A stretch of 64,000 nucleotides of DNA from Thermoanaerobacter kivui (GTDB taxonomy: Bacteria; Bacillota; Thermoanaerobacteria; Thermoanaerobacterales; Thermoanaerobacteraceae), in NCBI RefSeq assembly GCF_000763575.1, contig NZ_CP009170.1, positions 1,079,501 through 1,143,500 on the forward strand, written 5' to 3'. The notes beneath the pieces were generated by a model that worked only from the letters and a program-made list of their open reading frames with translations, was not told where the DNA came from and ran no database searches. Shown one piece after another: positions 18,686 through 27,830 of the stretch. Position 1 is the stretch's first letter. Each line of letters begins with the position of its first letter. Position numbers and translations under genes: made by a program.

Positions 18686-18686
18686 C

Positions 18687-18715
18687 TTTAATTATATCTT
18701 TTTATGTGCTATAAT
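18687..18715 (+). promoter_or_regulatory. Probable promoter of scfA
   Basis: TTTAAT (18687-18692) and TATAAT (18710-18715) with a 17-base spacer, 25 bases before the peptide start. Confidence 0.5.
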
Positions 18716-18740
18716 AATTCAGGAAGAGGAGGGAAGTAGG

Positions 18741-18878
18741 ATGAAACACATTATCACACTTAACAAAGCGACATTGAAAAACAGCTTGAAAAAGCCTGGT
18801 TGCGGAGAATGCCAAGCATCCTGTCAGTCTGCATGTAAAACATCTTGCACTGTAGCAAACCAAGAGTGTCAGTATTAA
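18741..18878 (+). CDS. scfA: SCIFF ranthipeptide precursor (six cysteines in forty-five)
   Basis: A 45-residue peptide begins MKHIITLNKATLKNS and contains exactly six cysteines in its C-terminal half (PGCGECQASCQSACKTSC, then QECQY). This matches the SCIFF precursor family, near-universal in Clostridia. The maturase ScfB installs thioether links from cysteine sulfur to an acceptor residue. GGAGGGAAGTAGG lies upstream of the ATG. The role of the mature peptide is not settled; signalling has been suggested. The maturase gene follows after a hairpin. Confidence 0.95.
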   Translation: MKHIITLNKATLKNSLKKPGCGECQASCQSACKTSCTVANQECQY

Positions 18879-18888
18879 ATACATACCC

Positions 18889-18918
18889 AAATGGCAGTAA
18901 AATATTTTACTGCCATTT
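18889..18918 (+). terminator. Hairpin between scfA and scfB
   Basis: A perfect 14-bp stem AAATGGCAGTAAAA / TTTTACTGCCATTT (18889-18902, 18905-18918) with a 2-base loop. Only a short T stretch follows, so it may act as a partial terminator or an RNA-stability element that lowers enzyme relative to peptide. Confidence 0.65.
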
Positions 18919-18942
18919 AAACTTGTAGTGGAGGTTGTGAAA

Positions 18943-20328
18943 TTGTCAGAGTTAATGCATAAATTTAAAAGATTAGGAATGGATATTGTAGTAGATCCAG
19001 TTAGCGGATCTATACATGTGGTAGACGATATAACCTATGATATTTTGGACTTTTATGAAACTCATTCAAAAGAAGAAATTGTAAATATCCTTCAACATAA
19101 ATACAAAAAAGAAGATATAATTGAAGCTATAGAGGAAATTGACGAGTTAAAAGAAAATGGCCTGTTATTTTCTGAAGACATATACAAGGATATTGCTGTA
19201 TCAAGAAACGATTCTGTAATAAAAGCGATGTGCCTTAATGTCGCCCATGATTGTAATTTAAGGTGCAAGTATTGTTTTGCATCGACAGGAGATTTTAAAG
19301 GTGGCCGCAAATTGATGGATTTTGGAACGGGTAAAAAGGCAATTGATTTTTTAATAAAAAGCTCTGGTAAAAGACGAACAATTGAAGTTGACTTTTTTGG
19401 AGGAGAACCGCTTTTAAATTTTGAAGTAGTCAAGCAATTAGTAGAGTATGGAAAGGAAAAAGCAAGAGAAAATAAAAAAGTAATTAAATTTACAATAACA
19501 ACTAATGCGGTTTTGTTAGATGATGAAAAAATAAAGTATTTTAATGAAAATTTTTCTAACGTAGTATTAAGCTTGGATGGGAGAAAAGAAGTAAATGACA
19601 ACATGAGAGTTCGAGTGGACGGCAGCGGGACTTATGACACAATAGTTCCCAAAATAAAAAAATTTGTTGAGTCAAGAGGGAAGAAAGAATACTATGTAAG
19701 AGGGACTTTTACAGCAAAGAATTTAGATTTTGCCAATGATGTATTGCATATAGCAGACCTTGGCGTTTATGAAATATCAGTTGAACCAGTAGTTGAAAAA
19801 GAGGATACTTATTATACTTTAAAAGAAGAGCACTTGGAAACAATATTAGAAGAATATGACAGATTAGCTGAGGAATATATAAAAAGACAGGAGGAAGGAA
19901 GGCCTTTTTCTTTTTATCATTTTAAGGTGGATTTAGAAGGAGGACCATGCATTAAAAAAAGGCTTCAAGGTTGTGGTGCCGGTTTTGAATACGTGGTAGT
20001 GACTCCTGATGGAGATATTTACCCTTGTCATCAATTCGTTGGAATTGAAGAGTTTAAGTTGGGAAACCTTGATGAAGGCATCACAAATAAAGAATTGCAA
20101 CAAAAGTTTATGGAAAGCGATATTTACAAAAGAGAAAAGTGTACAAAATGTTGGGCGAGATTTTATTGCAGTGGAGGTTGCTTTGCAAATAACTACAATA
20201 TAAATGGTGACATTAATAAGCCTTATGAGTTATCTTGTGAAATGCAAAAAAGGCGTTTTGAAAATGCGATTGCCATAAAAGCATATCAAATGCTAAAGGG
20301 TGATGGTGATGATTATAAAGGAATATAA
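18943..20328 (+). CDS. scfB: SCIFF peptide maturase (radical SAM, SPASM)
   Basis: A radical SAM enzyme that forms thioether cross-links in the SCIFF peptide. The 461-residue protein has an N-terminal peptide-recognition region, the CX3CX2C cluster motif CNLRCKYC near residue 107, the DFFGGEPLLN motif near 155, and a C-terminal SPASM region with about seven cysteines (CGAGFEY, YPCHQF, CTKCWARFYCSGGC). TTG 18943 is 7 bases after GGAGGT. It ends inside the start region of the carbonic anhydrase gene, so the two are co-transcribed. Confidence 0.95.
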   Translation: MSELMHKFKRLGMDIVVDPVSGSIHVVDDITYDILDFYETHSKEEIVNILQHKYKKEDIIEAIEEIDELKENGLLFSEDIYKDIAVSRNDSVIKAMCLNVAHDCNLRCKYCFASTGDFKGGRKLMDFGTGKKAIDFLIKSSGKRRTIEVDFFGGEPLLNFEVVKQLVEYGKEKARENKKVIKFTITTNAVLLDDEKIKYFNENFSNVVLSLDGRKEVNDNMRVRVDGSGTYDTIVPKIKKFVESRGKKEYYVRGTFTAKNLDFANDVLHIADLGVYEISVEPVVEKEDTYYTLKEEHLETILEEYDRLAEEYIKRQEEGRPFSFYHFKVDLEGGPCIKKRLQGCGAGFEYVVVTPDGDIYPCHQFVGIEEFKLGNLDEGITNKELQQKFMESDIYKREKCTKCWARFYCSGGCFANNYNINGDINKPYELSCEMQKRRFENAIAIKAYQMLKGDGDDYKGI

Positions 20329-20866
20329 AGGTATGAAACCCAAAATAGATGATGAGGCGTATATAGCGGAAACAGCAGAGGTTATTGGAGATGTAGAAAT
20401 AAAAAAAGATGCAAATATATGGTATGGGGCTGTGCTAAGAGGAGATATAGATAAAATAGTTGTTGGAGAAGGAACTAATATACAAGATAATTGCGTTGTA
20501 CATGTTACAGAGGGACATCCCTGTTATATAGGAAATTACTGTACAATAGGACATGGGGCGATAGTCCATGCTTGCAAGATAGGAAATAATGTGCTAATAG
20601 GTATGGGGGCGATTATCTTAGATGATGCAGATATAGGAGATAATTGTATAATTGGAGCTGGTTCATTGGTAACAGGAAGTAAAAAGATTCCTGAGGGCAG
20701 TCTTGCTTTTGGGAGTCCTGCAAAAGTTATAAGGAAACTTACTCAAAAGGAAATTGAAAATATTCATCGTTCCTATGAACATTATGTAGAATTAGCAAAA
20801 CTACATTTTTCTAACTTTGGGCAATTGACCGTTTACAATAAAAGTAATATAATAGAAAATAGTTAA
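20309..20866 (+). CDS. Gamma carbonic anhydrase family protein
   Basis: The 185-residue protein is a left-handed beta-helix trimer of the gamma carbonic anhydrase type. Hexapeptide repeats span residues 10-150, and the probable zinc histidines are in VVHVTEG, TIGHGAIVHAC. ATG 20309 is 8 bases from AAAGGG; earlier in-frame starts overlap that site. Some family members are active CO2 hydratases, others have lost activity; this cannot be told here. It overlaps scfB by 20 bases. Confidence 0.88.
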   Translation: MIIKEYKGMKPKIDDEAYIAETAEVIGDVEIKKDANIWYGAVLRGDIDKIVVGEGTNIQDNCVVHVTEGHPCYIGNYCTIGHGAIVHACKIGNNVLIGMGAIILDDADIGDNCIIGAGSLVTGSKKIPEGSLAFGSPAKVIRKLTQKEIENIHRSYEHYVELAKLHFSNFGQLTVYNKSNIIENS

Positions 20867-20885
20867 ACTACGAAGGAGGATTTGA

Positions 20886-22121
20886 ATGAGAAGTAGAGGG
20901 TTTATCAAATTTTTTTCTGTAATTGTTATTGCAGCAGTAGTTGCATATGTGGCGTTTTTTGGAATAAATGCAGGTAATTACTCCATAAGTCCTGTACAAA
21001 AGCACATAAGATTAGGGTTAGATTTAAGAGGAGGCGTTTATGTATTAGAAGAAGCACAAGGTAATGTTACACAAGATGCGATAAATAAAGCTATTGCAGT
21101 CATAAGGAACAGGGTAGATGCTCTTGGTGTGACACAGCCTGTAATAAGTCAACAGGGGTCAAATAGAATTCGTGTAGAATTACCTGGCATGAATGACCCT
21201 GATAGGGCAATAGAGGTAATAGGTAAAACTGCTCAATTAAAATTTGTAGGTCCTGACGGTAAAGTGATATTGACAGGCGCTAATGTAAAAGACTCTAAAG
21301 CAGTATACGCTCAGACTCAAACAGGTGTGCAGCAACCAGAAGTTACGTTAGTACTTGATGCAGAGGGTACAAAGAAATTTGCAGAAGCAACACAAAAATT
21401 TTTAGGACAACCTATTGCGATACTTTTAGATGATAAGGTAATTTCTGCTCCTAAAGTAAATGACGTAATAACTACTGGAAATGCAGTCATTACAGGCTTG
21501 AAGGATTTTCAAGAAGCATCTGAATTAGCCACTCTTATAAGGGCAGGTTCTTTACCTGTCACATTGAAACCTATAGCCTACAGTTCTGTAGGTGCAACGT
21601 TAGGTCCGAGTGCTTTGAATGCTAGCTTAAAAGCTGGTATATACGGTACTTTACTGGTTATGTTGTTTATGATAGCTTTTTATAGATTACCTGGTTTTGT
21701 AGCAGACTTAGCCTTATTAATATATATATTAATAAACTTCATCGTTTATGCGTTATTTAATATAACATTAGATTTGCCAGGTATTGCAGGTTTCTTATTG
21801 TCAATAGGCATGGCTGTCGATACTAATATTTTAATTTTTGAAAGATTTAAAGAGGAATTGTGGGCAGGTAAAAGCATAAGACCTGCTTTAGATGCCGGCT
21901 TCGCGAAAGCTTTTAGGGCAGTATTTGATGCTAATATAACCACTATAATTGGAGCTATTATCCTTTTCTACTTGGGTTCAGGAAATGTTAAAGGATTTGC
22001 TTTAACACTTCTAATAGGTGTGACATCCAGCTTATTCACAGCTATAACTGTAACGAGATTTTTGTTGCATGCGCTTCTTGATATGGACTTGACAAAGAAT
22101 ATAAAACTTTATGGAGCATAG
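20886..22121 (+). CDS. secD: Protein translocase subunit SecD
   Basis: SecD, an RND-type membrane protein, uses the ion gradient to help pull secreted proteins out of SecYEG. The 411-residue short form is usual in Firmicutes. It shows RLGLDLRGGVYVL at residue 42, VIRNRVDALGVTQP near 78, the conserved GLDFQEA-like ITGLKDFQEA, and the DTNILIFERFKEE motif near 305 in the membrane region. Six transmembrane segments are predicted by eye. GAAGGAGG precedes the ATG. secF follows 12 bases later. Confidence 0.96.
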   Translation: MRSRGFIKFFSVIVIAAVVAYVAFFGINAGNYSISPVQKHIRLGLDLRGGVYVLEEAQGNVTQDAINKAIAVIRNRVDALGVTQPVISQQGSNRIRVELPGMNDPDRAIEVIGKTAQLKFVGPDGKVILTGANVKDSKAVYAQTQTGVQQPEVTLVLDAEGTKKFAEATQKFLGQPIAILLDDKVISAPKVNDVITTGNAVITGLKDFQEASELATLIRAGSLPVTLKPIAYSSVGATLGPSALNASLKAGIYGTLLVMLFMIAFYRLPGFVADLALLIYILINFIVYALFNITLDLPGIAGFLLSIGMAVDTNILIFERFKEELWAGKSIRPALDAGFAKAFRAVFDANITTIIGAIILFYLGSGNVKGFALTLLIGVTSSLFTAITVTRFLLHALLDMDLTKNIKLYGA

Positions 22122-22133
22122 GAGGGGAATTGA

Positions 22134-23045
22134 GTGAACCAACATAGATTTCATATAGATGTCATTGGCAAAACGAAAATTTGGTTTGCGATATCAGGGA
22201 TTATGATTTTAATTGGCGTAATAGCTATGCTTGTAAATGGATTTAATTGGGGAATAGATTTTACTGGCGGAACAATAATGGAGTTTAAAATTGGCAAATC
22301 TTTTGATACGAAGGATATAATTAAAATTTTAAACGAATATAAAGTTAAAGACTATCAAATTCAAAAAATAGGGGCAAAAGGTGATCATGTTTCAATAAAA
22401 ACAAGTCCTATTTCCAATGAAACGCGGCTTTCAATAATAAAAGATATCGAAAAAAAGTACAACTTAACAGAAAATGACTTAATAATGTCACAGCAAGTTG
22501 GGCCTTCTTTAGGGGCAGAGATAAAATTCGGGATGGTATTGGCACTGGTAGTAGCTTCTCTAGTAATGCTTACTTATTTAGGCTTTAGATTTAATTTTGA
22601 AATGAGCTTGGCAGCGGTTGTTGGTTTACTTCATAATGTAATAATATTAATTTCTATATATGCTCTCTTTAAAATAACAGTTGACTCTCCTTTTATAGCA
22701 GCGGTTTTAACGGTATTTAGTTATTCTCTTCACGATACTATTGTAATTTTTGACAGAATAAGAGATAATTTAAAAAGTATGAGAAGATCTGATTATGCAG
22801 AAATTGCGAATGTGAGTATAAACCAGACTCTTACACGGTCGATAAACGTAGTTTTGACAGTATTGATCATGCTTGTCTTAATGTATTTCTTAGGGCCGAA
22901 AGCATTAAAAGATTTTGCATTGCCTTTACTTATTGGTATAACTTGGGGAGCGTATTCTTCAATATTTATTTCTACTCCTTTATGGGTATTGATTAAAAAT
23001 AGAGAAAAGAGAAGAAAAACCTCTAATAAACCTGCAAAAGCTTAA
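22134..23045 (+). CDS. secF: Protein translocase subunit SecF
   Basis: The partner of SecD. In 303 residues it has the N-terminal GIDFTGGTIMEF periplasmic motif, VGPSLGAEI near 128, and SLHDTIVIFDRIRDN near 210. The start is GTG 22134 behind GGAGGGGAA. Six membrane segments. The C-terminus is basic (REKRRKTS). Confidence 0.96.
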   Translation: MNQHRFHIDVIGKTKIWFAISGIMILIGVIAMLVNGFNWGIDFTGGTIMEFKIGKSFDTKDIIKILNEYKVKDYQIQKIGAKGDHVSIKTSPISNETRLSIIKDIEKKYNLTENDLIMSQQVGPSLGAEIKFGMVLALVVASLVMLTYLGFRFNFEMSLAAVVGLLHNVIILISIYALFKITVDSPFIAAVLTVFSYSLHDTIVIFDRIRDNLKSMRRSDYAEIANVSINQTLTRSINVVLTVLIMLVLMYFLGPKALKDFALPLLIGITWGAYSSIFISTPLWVLIKNREKRRKTSNKPAKA

Positions 23046-23059
23046 GTTTAAATAATATA

Positions 23060-23112
23060 AAAAATATAGTGGCATAATATCTTTGCACAAGGTAGAATGC
23101 TACTATATTTTT
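23060..23112 (+). terminator. Terminator after secF
   Basis: A 15-bp stem with one G-U pair (23060-23074 with 23098-23112) and a 23-base loop ends in TTTTTAT. It ends the secDF unit. Confidence 0.65.
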
Positions 23113-23126
23113 ATTGAGGTGAAGAG

Positions 23127-24794
23127 ATGAACTTGTCTTTTATTTTTCGAAATAAAAATATCGCAAAAAGATATCGAGAAATATTAAGGATTTTGACTAA
23201 AAATGGATTTGGTTTTATTTCTGATATTTTGGTAAAAGGAGGCTATATTCCTTTCCACATCTTAAAAGGTCACGATTACATCGGAATTGGGGAAAGGGTT
23301 AGAAAAACTTTAGAGGAATTAGGTCCTACTTTTATAAAGATGGGTCAGCTTTTAAGTACAAGAGCTGACCTAATTCCTCATGATATTTTATTGGAACTTT
23401 CTAAGCTTCAAGATGAAGTAGTTCCAGAAAATTTTGAAGCAATTAAAAATATAATAGAATGCGAATTAAAAAGGAAAATATCGGATCTTTTTATGTATTT
23501 TGATGTTAACCCTATTGCCTCTGCTTCTATTGGACAAGTTTATCGAGCAACAACTAAAGAAGGAAAAGATGTGGTTGTCAAAGTTCAAAGGACAGACGTT
23601 TCATACAAGATTAATGCAGACATAATAATTTTAAAAAACATTGCTAAAATTTTAAATGACCGCATAATGGATTCGCCAGTAGACTTTGTTGAAATAATTG
23701 ATGAACTGTCTGAATCTCTTCTCAACGAATTGGACTATACGCAAGAAGGAAATAATGCAGACCGCTTCAGAGAAAATTTCAAAAATGAAGATTACATTTA
23801 CATACCTAAAGTTTACTGGGAATACACTACAAAGCGAATTCTTACAATGGAATACGTAGAAGGCATAAGTGTCAAAAATAAAGAATTGCTGATTCAAAAA
23901 GGCTTTGATTTAAAAAAGATTGCAAGAAATGGCGCATGGTCTATATTTTTACAAGTTTATGAGTTTGGCTTTTTCCATGGGGATCCTCATCCGGGGAACA
24001 TCTTAATTACAAATGATGGTAAAATCTCTTACATCGATTTTGGTATAGTCGGTTATCTTGACAAATCAACAAGAGAAATGATAATTGACCTTTTTAAGGC
24101 TTTTGCAGAAAATGACACTGAAGAAGTGATAGGAGTTTTGTCGGATATAGGCGCTATAAGGCCAGAGACTAATTTGAGAAGTCTTAAATCTGACTTAAAC
24201 CACATCATCAATTATTTTTACAATACTCCGCTTAAAAATATAAATATGAACGATTCTATGAGAAGGATAATGTCAACAGTTTACAAGCATAGGCTAATTT
24301 TGCCTTCAGAATTTACCTTGCTTCTCAGATCTTTGGCAACAATTGAGGGAGTAGGAACGAGCTTAGATCCCGATTTTAGCATTTCTAATGTAGCAAAAGA
24401 TTTTGTAAAACAAGTATATTTGAGAAACATCAGCGTAACAAAAATATTAAAAGAAAATTCAAAAGACCTACATAAAGCGATAGTAGTATTGAGAAAACTT
24501 CCTTATAAAATTCAGAATATAATGACAAAACTCATAAAAGATGACATAAAAGTGAGAATAAATATCGATGAAAGCGAAAGCATGAGATACGACTTGAATA
24601 TAATGATAAATAAAGTGATTGTAAGTATTATAGCTTCTGCTTTAATTGTAGGGTCTTCGTTAGTTTTGACTTCTCAAGGAGGATATAAAATTTTCGGCTA
24701 TAATGCCATTGGTTTTTTTGGATATGTAATTGCTTCACTTTTATGTATGTGGGTATTTTATCGCATTTTCATAATCGAGAGGAGAAAAAAGTAG
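23127..24794 (+). CDS. AarF/UbiB (ABC1) family kinase-like protein
   Basis: A 555-residue atypical kinase with GPTFIKMGQLLSTRADLIP (the KxGQ motif) near residue 70, a nucleotide-binding SIGQVYRA near 135, VVKVQR near 150, and GFFHGDPHPGNIL followed by YIDFG near 285. Two hydrophobic helices close the C-terminus. In other bacteria UbiB assists ubiquinone synthesis and lipid handling. An anaerobic clostridial relative would not be expected to make ubiquinone, so the substrate here is unknown; isoprenoid or lipid homeostasis is a guess. GAGGTGAAGAG precedes the ATG. Confidence 0.9.
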   Translation: MNLSFIFRNKNIAKRYREILRILTKNGFGFISDILVKGGYIPFHILKGHDYIGIGERVRKTLEELGPTFIKMGQLLSTRADLIPHDILLELSKLQDEVVPENFEAIKNIIECELKRKISDLFMYFDVNPIASASIGQVYRATTKEGKDVVVKVQRTDVSYKINADIIILKNIAKILNDRIMDSPVDFVEIIDELSESLLNELDYTQEGNNADRFRENFKNEDYIYIPKVYWEYTTKRILTMEYVEGISVKNKELLIQKGFDLKKIARNGAWSIFLQVYEFGFFHGDPHPGNILITNDGKISYIDFGIVGYLDKSTREMIIDLFKAFAENDTEEVIGVLSDIGAIRPETNLRSLKSDLNHIINYFYNTPLKNINMNDSMRRIMSTVYKHRLILPSEFTLLLRSLATIEGVGTSLDPDFSISNVAKDFVKQVYLRNISVTKILKENSKDLHKAIVVLRKLPYKIQNIMTKLIKDDIKVRINIDESESMRYDLNIMINKVIVSIIASALIVGSSLVLTSQGGYKIFGYNAIGFFGYVIASLLCMWVFYRIFIIERRKK

Positions 24795-24814
24795 AAGGAT
24801 TTGCGGGTGATTTG

Positions 24815-27250
24815 ATGCCAAAAATATATAGATGGGTTTTTAAAAACGAAAAAGACCCACAGACTACCGATAAAATTCAGCAACTATATGGTCTGCCAAG
24901 AGTAGTTGCTGAAATACTTTCTTCAAAAGTTGGAGCAGAAGAAGTTAATGCTTTTTTAAACCCCACTTTAAAAGATTTGCATTCACCTTTTTTATTAAAA
25001 GGAATAAAAGAGGCAAAAGAATTGATACAAAAACACGTCTATTTACACAATCGAATCACAATTTATGGAGATTATGATGTGGATGGAATTACCGCTACTT
25101 CTGTATTGTACATGACTTTAAAAAAATTAGGTGCAAATGTTGATTATTATATACCAGAGCGATTGACAGAAGGTTATGGAATAAATGAAGAGGCGATAGA
25201 TAAAATTGCTTCCCAGGGTTCTAAATTAATAGTTACTGTAGATTGTGGCATAACTTCTGTTGAGGAAGTAAAAAGAGCAAAAACTCTGGGAATGGATGTA
25301 ATAATTACTGACCATCACAGTGTGCCCAAAAAAATACCTGAAGCAAATGTGGTAATAAATCCCCATTTGCCTGATATTAAATATCCTTTTTGTGACCTTG
25401 CAGGGGTAGGAGTTGCTTTCAAACTTTGCGAAGCTCTTATTGGGAAAGAAGCCTATGAGTTTTTGGATATCGTTGCGATTGGTACGATCGCTGATATTGT
25501 ACCTTTAATAGGAGAGAATAGAGTAATTGTGAAAGAAGGGTTAAAAGTTTTAAATAAGACGAACAACATGGGTCTAAAAGCTCTTATAAAAGTTTCTGGA
25601 ATAGAAAACATGCTAATTGATGAGTATCACGTGGGATTTATTTTAGCTCCAAGGTTTAATGCTGCAGGAAGACTGAAAAGTGCAGAAGCAGGTGTGAGAT
25701 TATTAATAAGTGAGAATGAAAAAGAGGCACAAGAGATAGCAGAGTATTTAAATAATGAAAATGCGACAAGGCAACAGATAGAAAGTCGAATACTTCAGGA
25801 AGCAATTAAAAAAGTAGAGGAAAGCATTGATTTAAAAAACGAAAAAGTAATTGTCCTGTGGGATGAAAATTGGCATCCTGGCGTTATAGGAATTGTTGCT
25901 TCAAGAATTACAGAAAGGTATTTTAGGCCTTCAATTCTCATAAGTTTGAATGAAGGGGGAGGAAAAGGTTCAGCGCGAAGTATAGAAGGATTTAATTTGT
26001 ATAATGCATTAGATTATTGTAAAGATTATTTAATAAAGTATGGCGGCCATGAAATGGCTGCAGGTATAATTATTGACAAAAATAATATAGAGGCTTTTAA
26101 AAGAGAAATAAATAAATATGCAGACAATATTCTTACTGAAATTGATTTAATTCCTGTAATAAAAATAGATGCCAGTGTAAAAAATGACAAAATAGACATT
26201 GAGACGGCTAAAAAAATTCAAATGTTTAAACCTTTTGGAAATAGTAACCCGCGTCCCACTTTTTTGCTGGACAATCTGACGGTTAGCAAAGTATTTAGTT
26301 TAGATGGAGACAAGCACATAAAAATCATAGCTCAAAAAAACAAAAATTTTTATGAGCTTATGCTTTTCGATGCAAAAGAGGAAAAAGATAAAATAAAAGT
26401 TGGAAGTGTAATTGATGTAGTCGGAAGCATTGAACTTAACAGCTGGAATGGTATAGAATCAGTAGTAATAAACGTAAAGGACATAAAGACAAAACCGCCC
26501 TTACTCTTTTATTACAAGAGCTTGGGCGAGATGTTGACAGAATATAGGATTAAAGAAAATGACAAATATACAAAATCAGCTGTTATAATTGACAGGCGAG
26601 GAATACGCAACAAATGCGAATACGTCCTTAAACTTTTTAAAGAAAACAGTAAAACGGTTGTTTTAGTTAACACTGTAGTACAGATGAAGTCTTTAATTAG
26701 ATACCTGAAAAGAGAGAGATTTGTGGATTTTTCTTTGTGCAGTAGATATTGTGAAAAAGACAAGGCTATAATATTTCTTCCCAATTACTTAAAATCTTTA
26801 AATTATTACGACAACATAGTTTTCTACGATATACCTTTTAAAAAAGAGATATTTTATAACATTGTTTCCATGTGCGAAGGGAAGAAAATACATTTAATAT
26901 TCGGACCTGATGACATTTACTATAATTTAAAATCTTTTGAAGAAATTTTTCCTGAAAGAAAGGATTTTGTCAAACTCTATAGATTTATAGAAGAGGGAAA
27001 CACTATCTTATTCAAGGATTATATGTACCATCAACTAGATTTAAATCCTGTTAAATCTCTCTTTTGTATAAATGCGATGAAAGAAATAGGATTGATAAAT
27101 GTCAAAGAAAGTGATAATATTTTTATGTTAAGTAAAAATTCTGTTTCTAAAAAGGTAAATATTGAACAAACTCGAGTAATGCGACAAATACTTTTGACTA
27201 AAAAAGAGTTTATTGAATTTGCCAAGTTTATTGTCAGCCAGAAATTTTAA
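24815..27250 (+). CDS. recJ: Single-stranded-DNA exonuclease RecJ
   Basis: RecJ degrades single-stranded DNA 5' to 3' in repair. The protein is about 811 residues. It has the DHH phosphoesterase motifs IYGDYDVDGITATS near residue 85, VDCGIT near 145, TDHHSVP near 165, a DHHA1 domain with GGHEMAAG near 410, an OB fold near 470-560, and the extra C-terminal region seen in Firmicute RecJ. ATG 24815 follows GGGTGAT closely; earlier in-frame positions lie inside the upstream kinase gene. It is 20 bases after that gene. Confidence 0.95.
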   Translation: MPKIYRWVFKNEKDPQTTDKIQQLYGLPRVVAEILSSKVGAEEVNAFLNPTLKDLHSPFLLKGIKEAKELIQKHVYLHNRITIYGDYDVDGITATSVLYMTLKKLGANVDYYIPERLTEGYGINEEAIDKIASQGSKLIVTVDCGITSVEEVKRAKTLGMDVIITDHHSVPKKIPEANVVINPHLPDIKYPFCDLAGVGVAFKLCEALIGKEAYEFLDIVAIGTIADIVPLIGENRVIVKEGLKVLNKTNNMGLKALIKVSGIENMLIDEYHVGFILAPRFNAAGRLKSAEAGVRLLISENEKEAQEIAEYLNNENATRQQIESRILQEAIKKVEESIDLKNEKVIVLWDENWHPGVIGIVASRITERYFRPSILISLNEGGGKGSARSIEGFNLYNALDYCKDYLIKYGGHEMAAGIIIDKNNIEAFKREINKYADNILTEIDLIPVIKIDASVKNDKIDIETAKKIQMFKPFGNSNPRPTFLLDNLTVSKVFSLDGDKHIKIIAQKNKNFYELMLFDAKEEKDKIKVGSVIDVVGSIELNSWNGIESVVINVKDIKTKPPLLFYYKSLGEMLTEYRIKENDKYTKSAVIIDRRGIRNKCEYVLKLFKENSKTVVLVNTVVQMKSLIRYLKRERFVDFSLCSRYCEKDKAIIFLPNYLKSLNYYDNIVFYDIPFKKEIFYNIVSMCEGKKIHLIFGPDDIYYNLKSFEEIFPERKDFVKLYRFIEEGNTILFKDYMYHQLDLNPVKSLFCINAMKEIGLINVKESDNIFMLSKNSVSKKVNIEQTRVMRQILLTKKEFIEFAKFIVSQKF

Positions 27251-27263
27251 GGAGGTTTTTGCA

Positions 27264-27785
27264 ATGACACTGGAAGAAATTAAAATGATGATTAGGGAAA
27301 TACCTGATTTTCCAAGAAAAGGGATAAAATTCAAGGACATTACACCAGTTTTAAAGGATGCTAAAGTTTTTAACTATTCCATAGAAATGTTGGCTAAAGC
27401 GTTAGAAGGAAGAAAGTTTGACCTTATAGCTGCACCGGAGGCAAGGGGATTTTTGTTCGGTGCCCCACTGGCCTACAGATTAGGAGTAGGATTTGTTCCT
27501 GTGAGAAAACCGGGAAAACTTCCTGCAGAAACATTAAGCTATAAGTACGAATTAGAATACGGAACTGATTCACTCGAAATACACAAAGATGCTGTTTTAG
27601 AAGGGCAAAGGGTTGTAATTGTAGATGATTTATTAGCTACAGGTGGGACAATTTATGCTTCTGCAAAACTTGTTGAGAGTTTGGGCGGAATAGTAGATTC
27701 TATAATTTTCCTGACAGAATTAACTTTCTTGGATGGTAGAAAAAAACTTGACGGATATGATATAATTTCATTAATAAAGTTTTAA
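27264..27785 (+). CDS. apt: Adenine phosphoribosyltransferase
   Basis: Apt salvages adenine to AMP using PRPP. The 173-residue protein has IPDFPRKGIKFKDITPVL, PEARGFLFGAPLAYRLG, and the PRPP loop VVIVDDLLATGGT near residue 117. GGAGGT precedes ATG 27264. The recJ-apt-relA order is common in Firmicutes. Confidence 0.96.
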   Translation: MTLEEIKMMIREIPDFPRKGIKFKDITPVLKDAKVFNYSIEMLAKALEGRKFDLIAAPEARGFLFGAPLAYRLGVGFVPVRKPGKLPAETLSYKYELEYGTDSLEIHKDAVLEGQRVVIVDDLLATGGTIYASAKLVESLGGIVDSIIFLTELTFLDGRKKLDGYDIISLIKF

Positions 27786-27830
27786 TTTATTAAGTGGCTT
27801 AAAGCCACTTTAATTATAAGGTGTGAGAAT

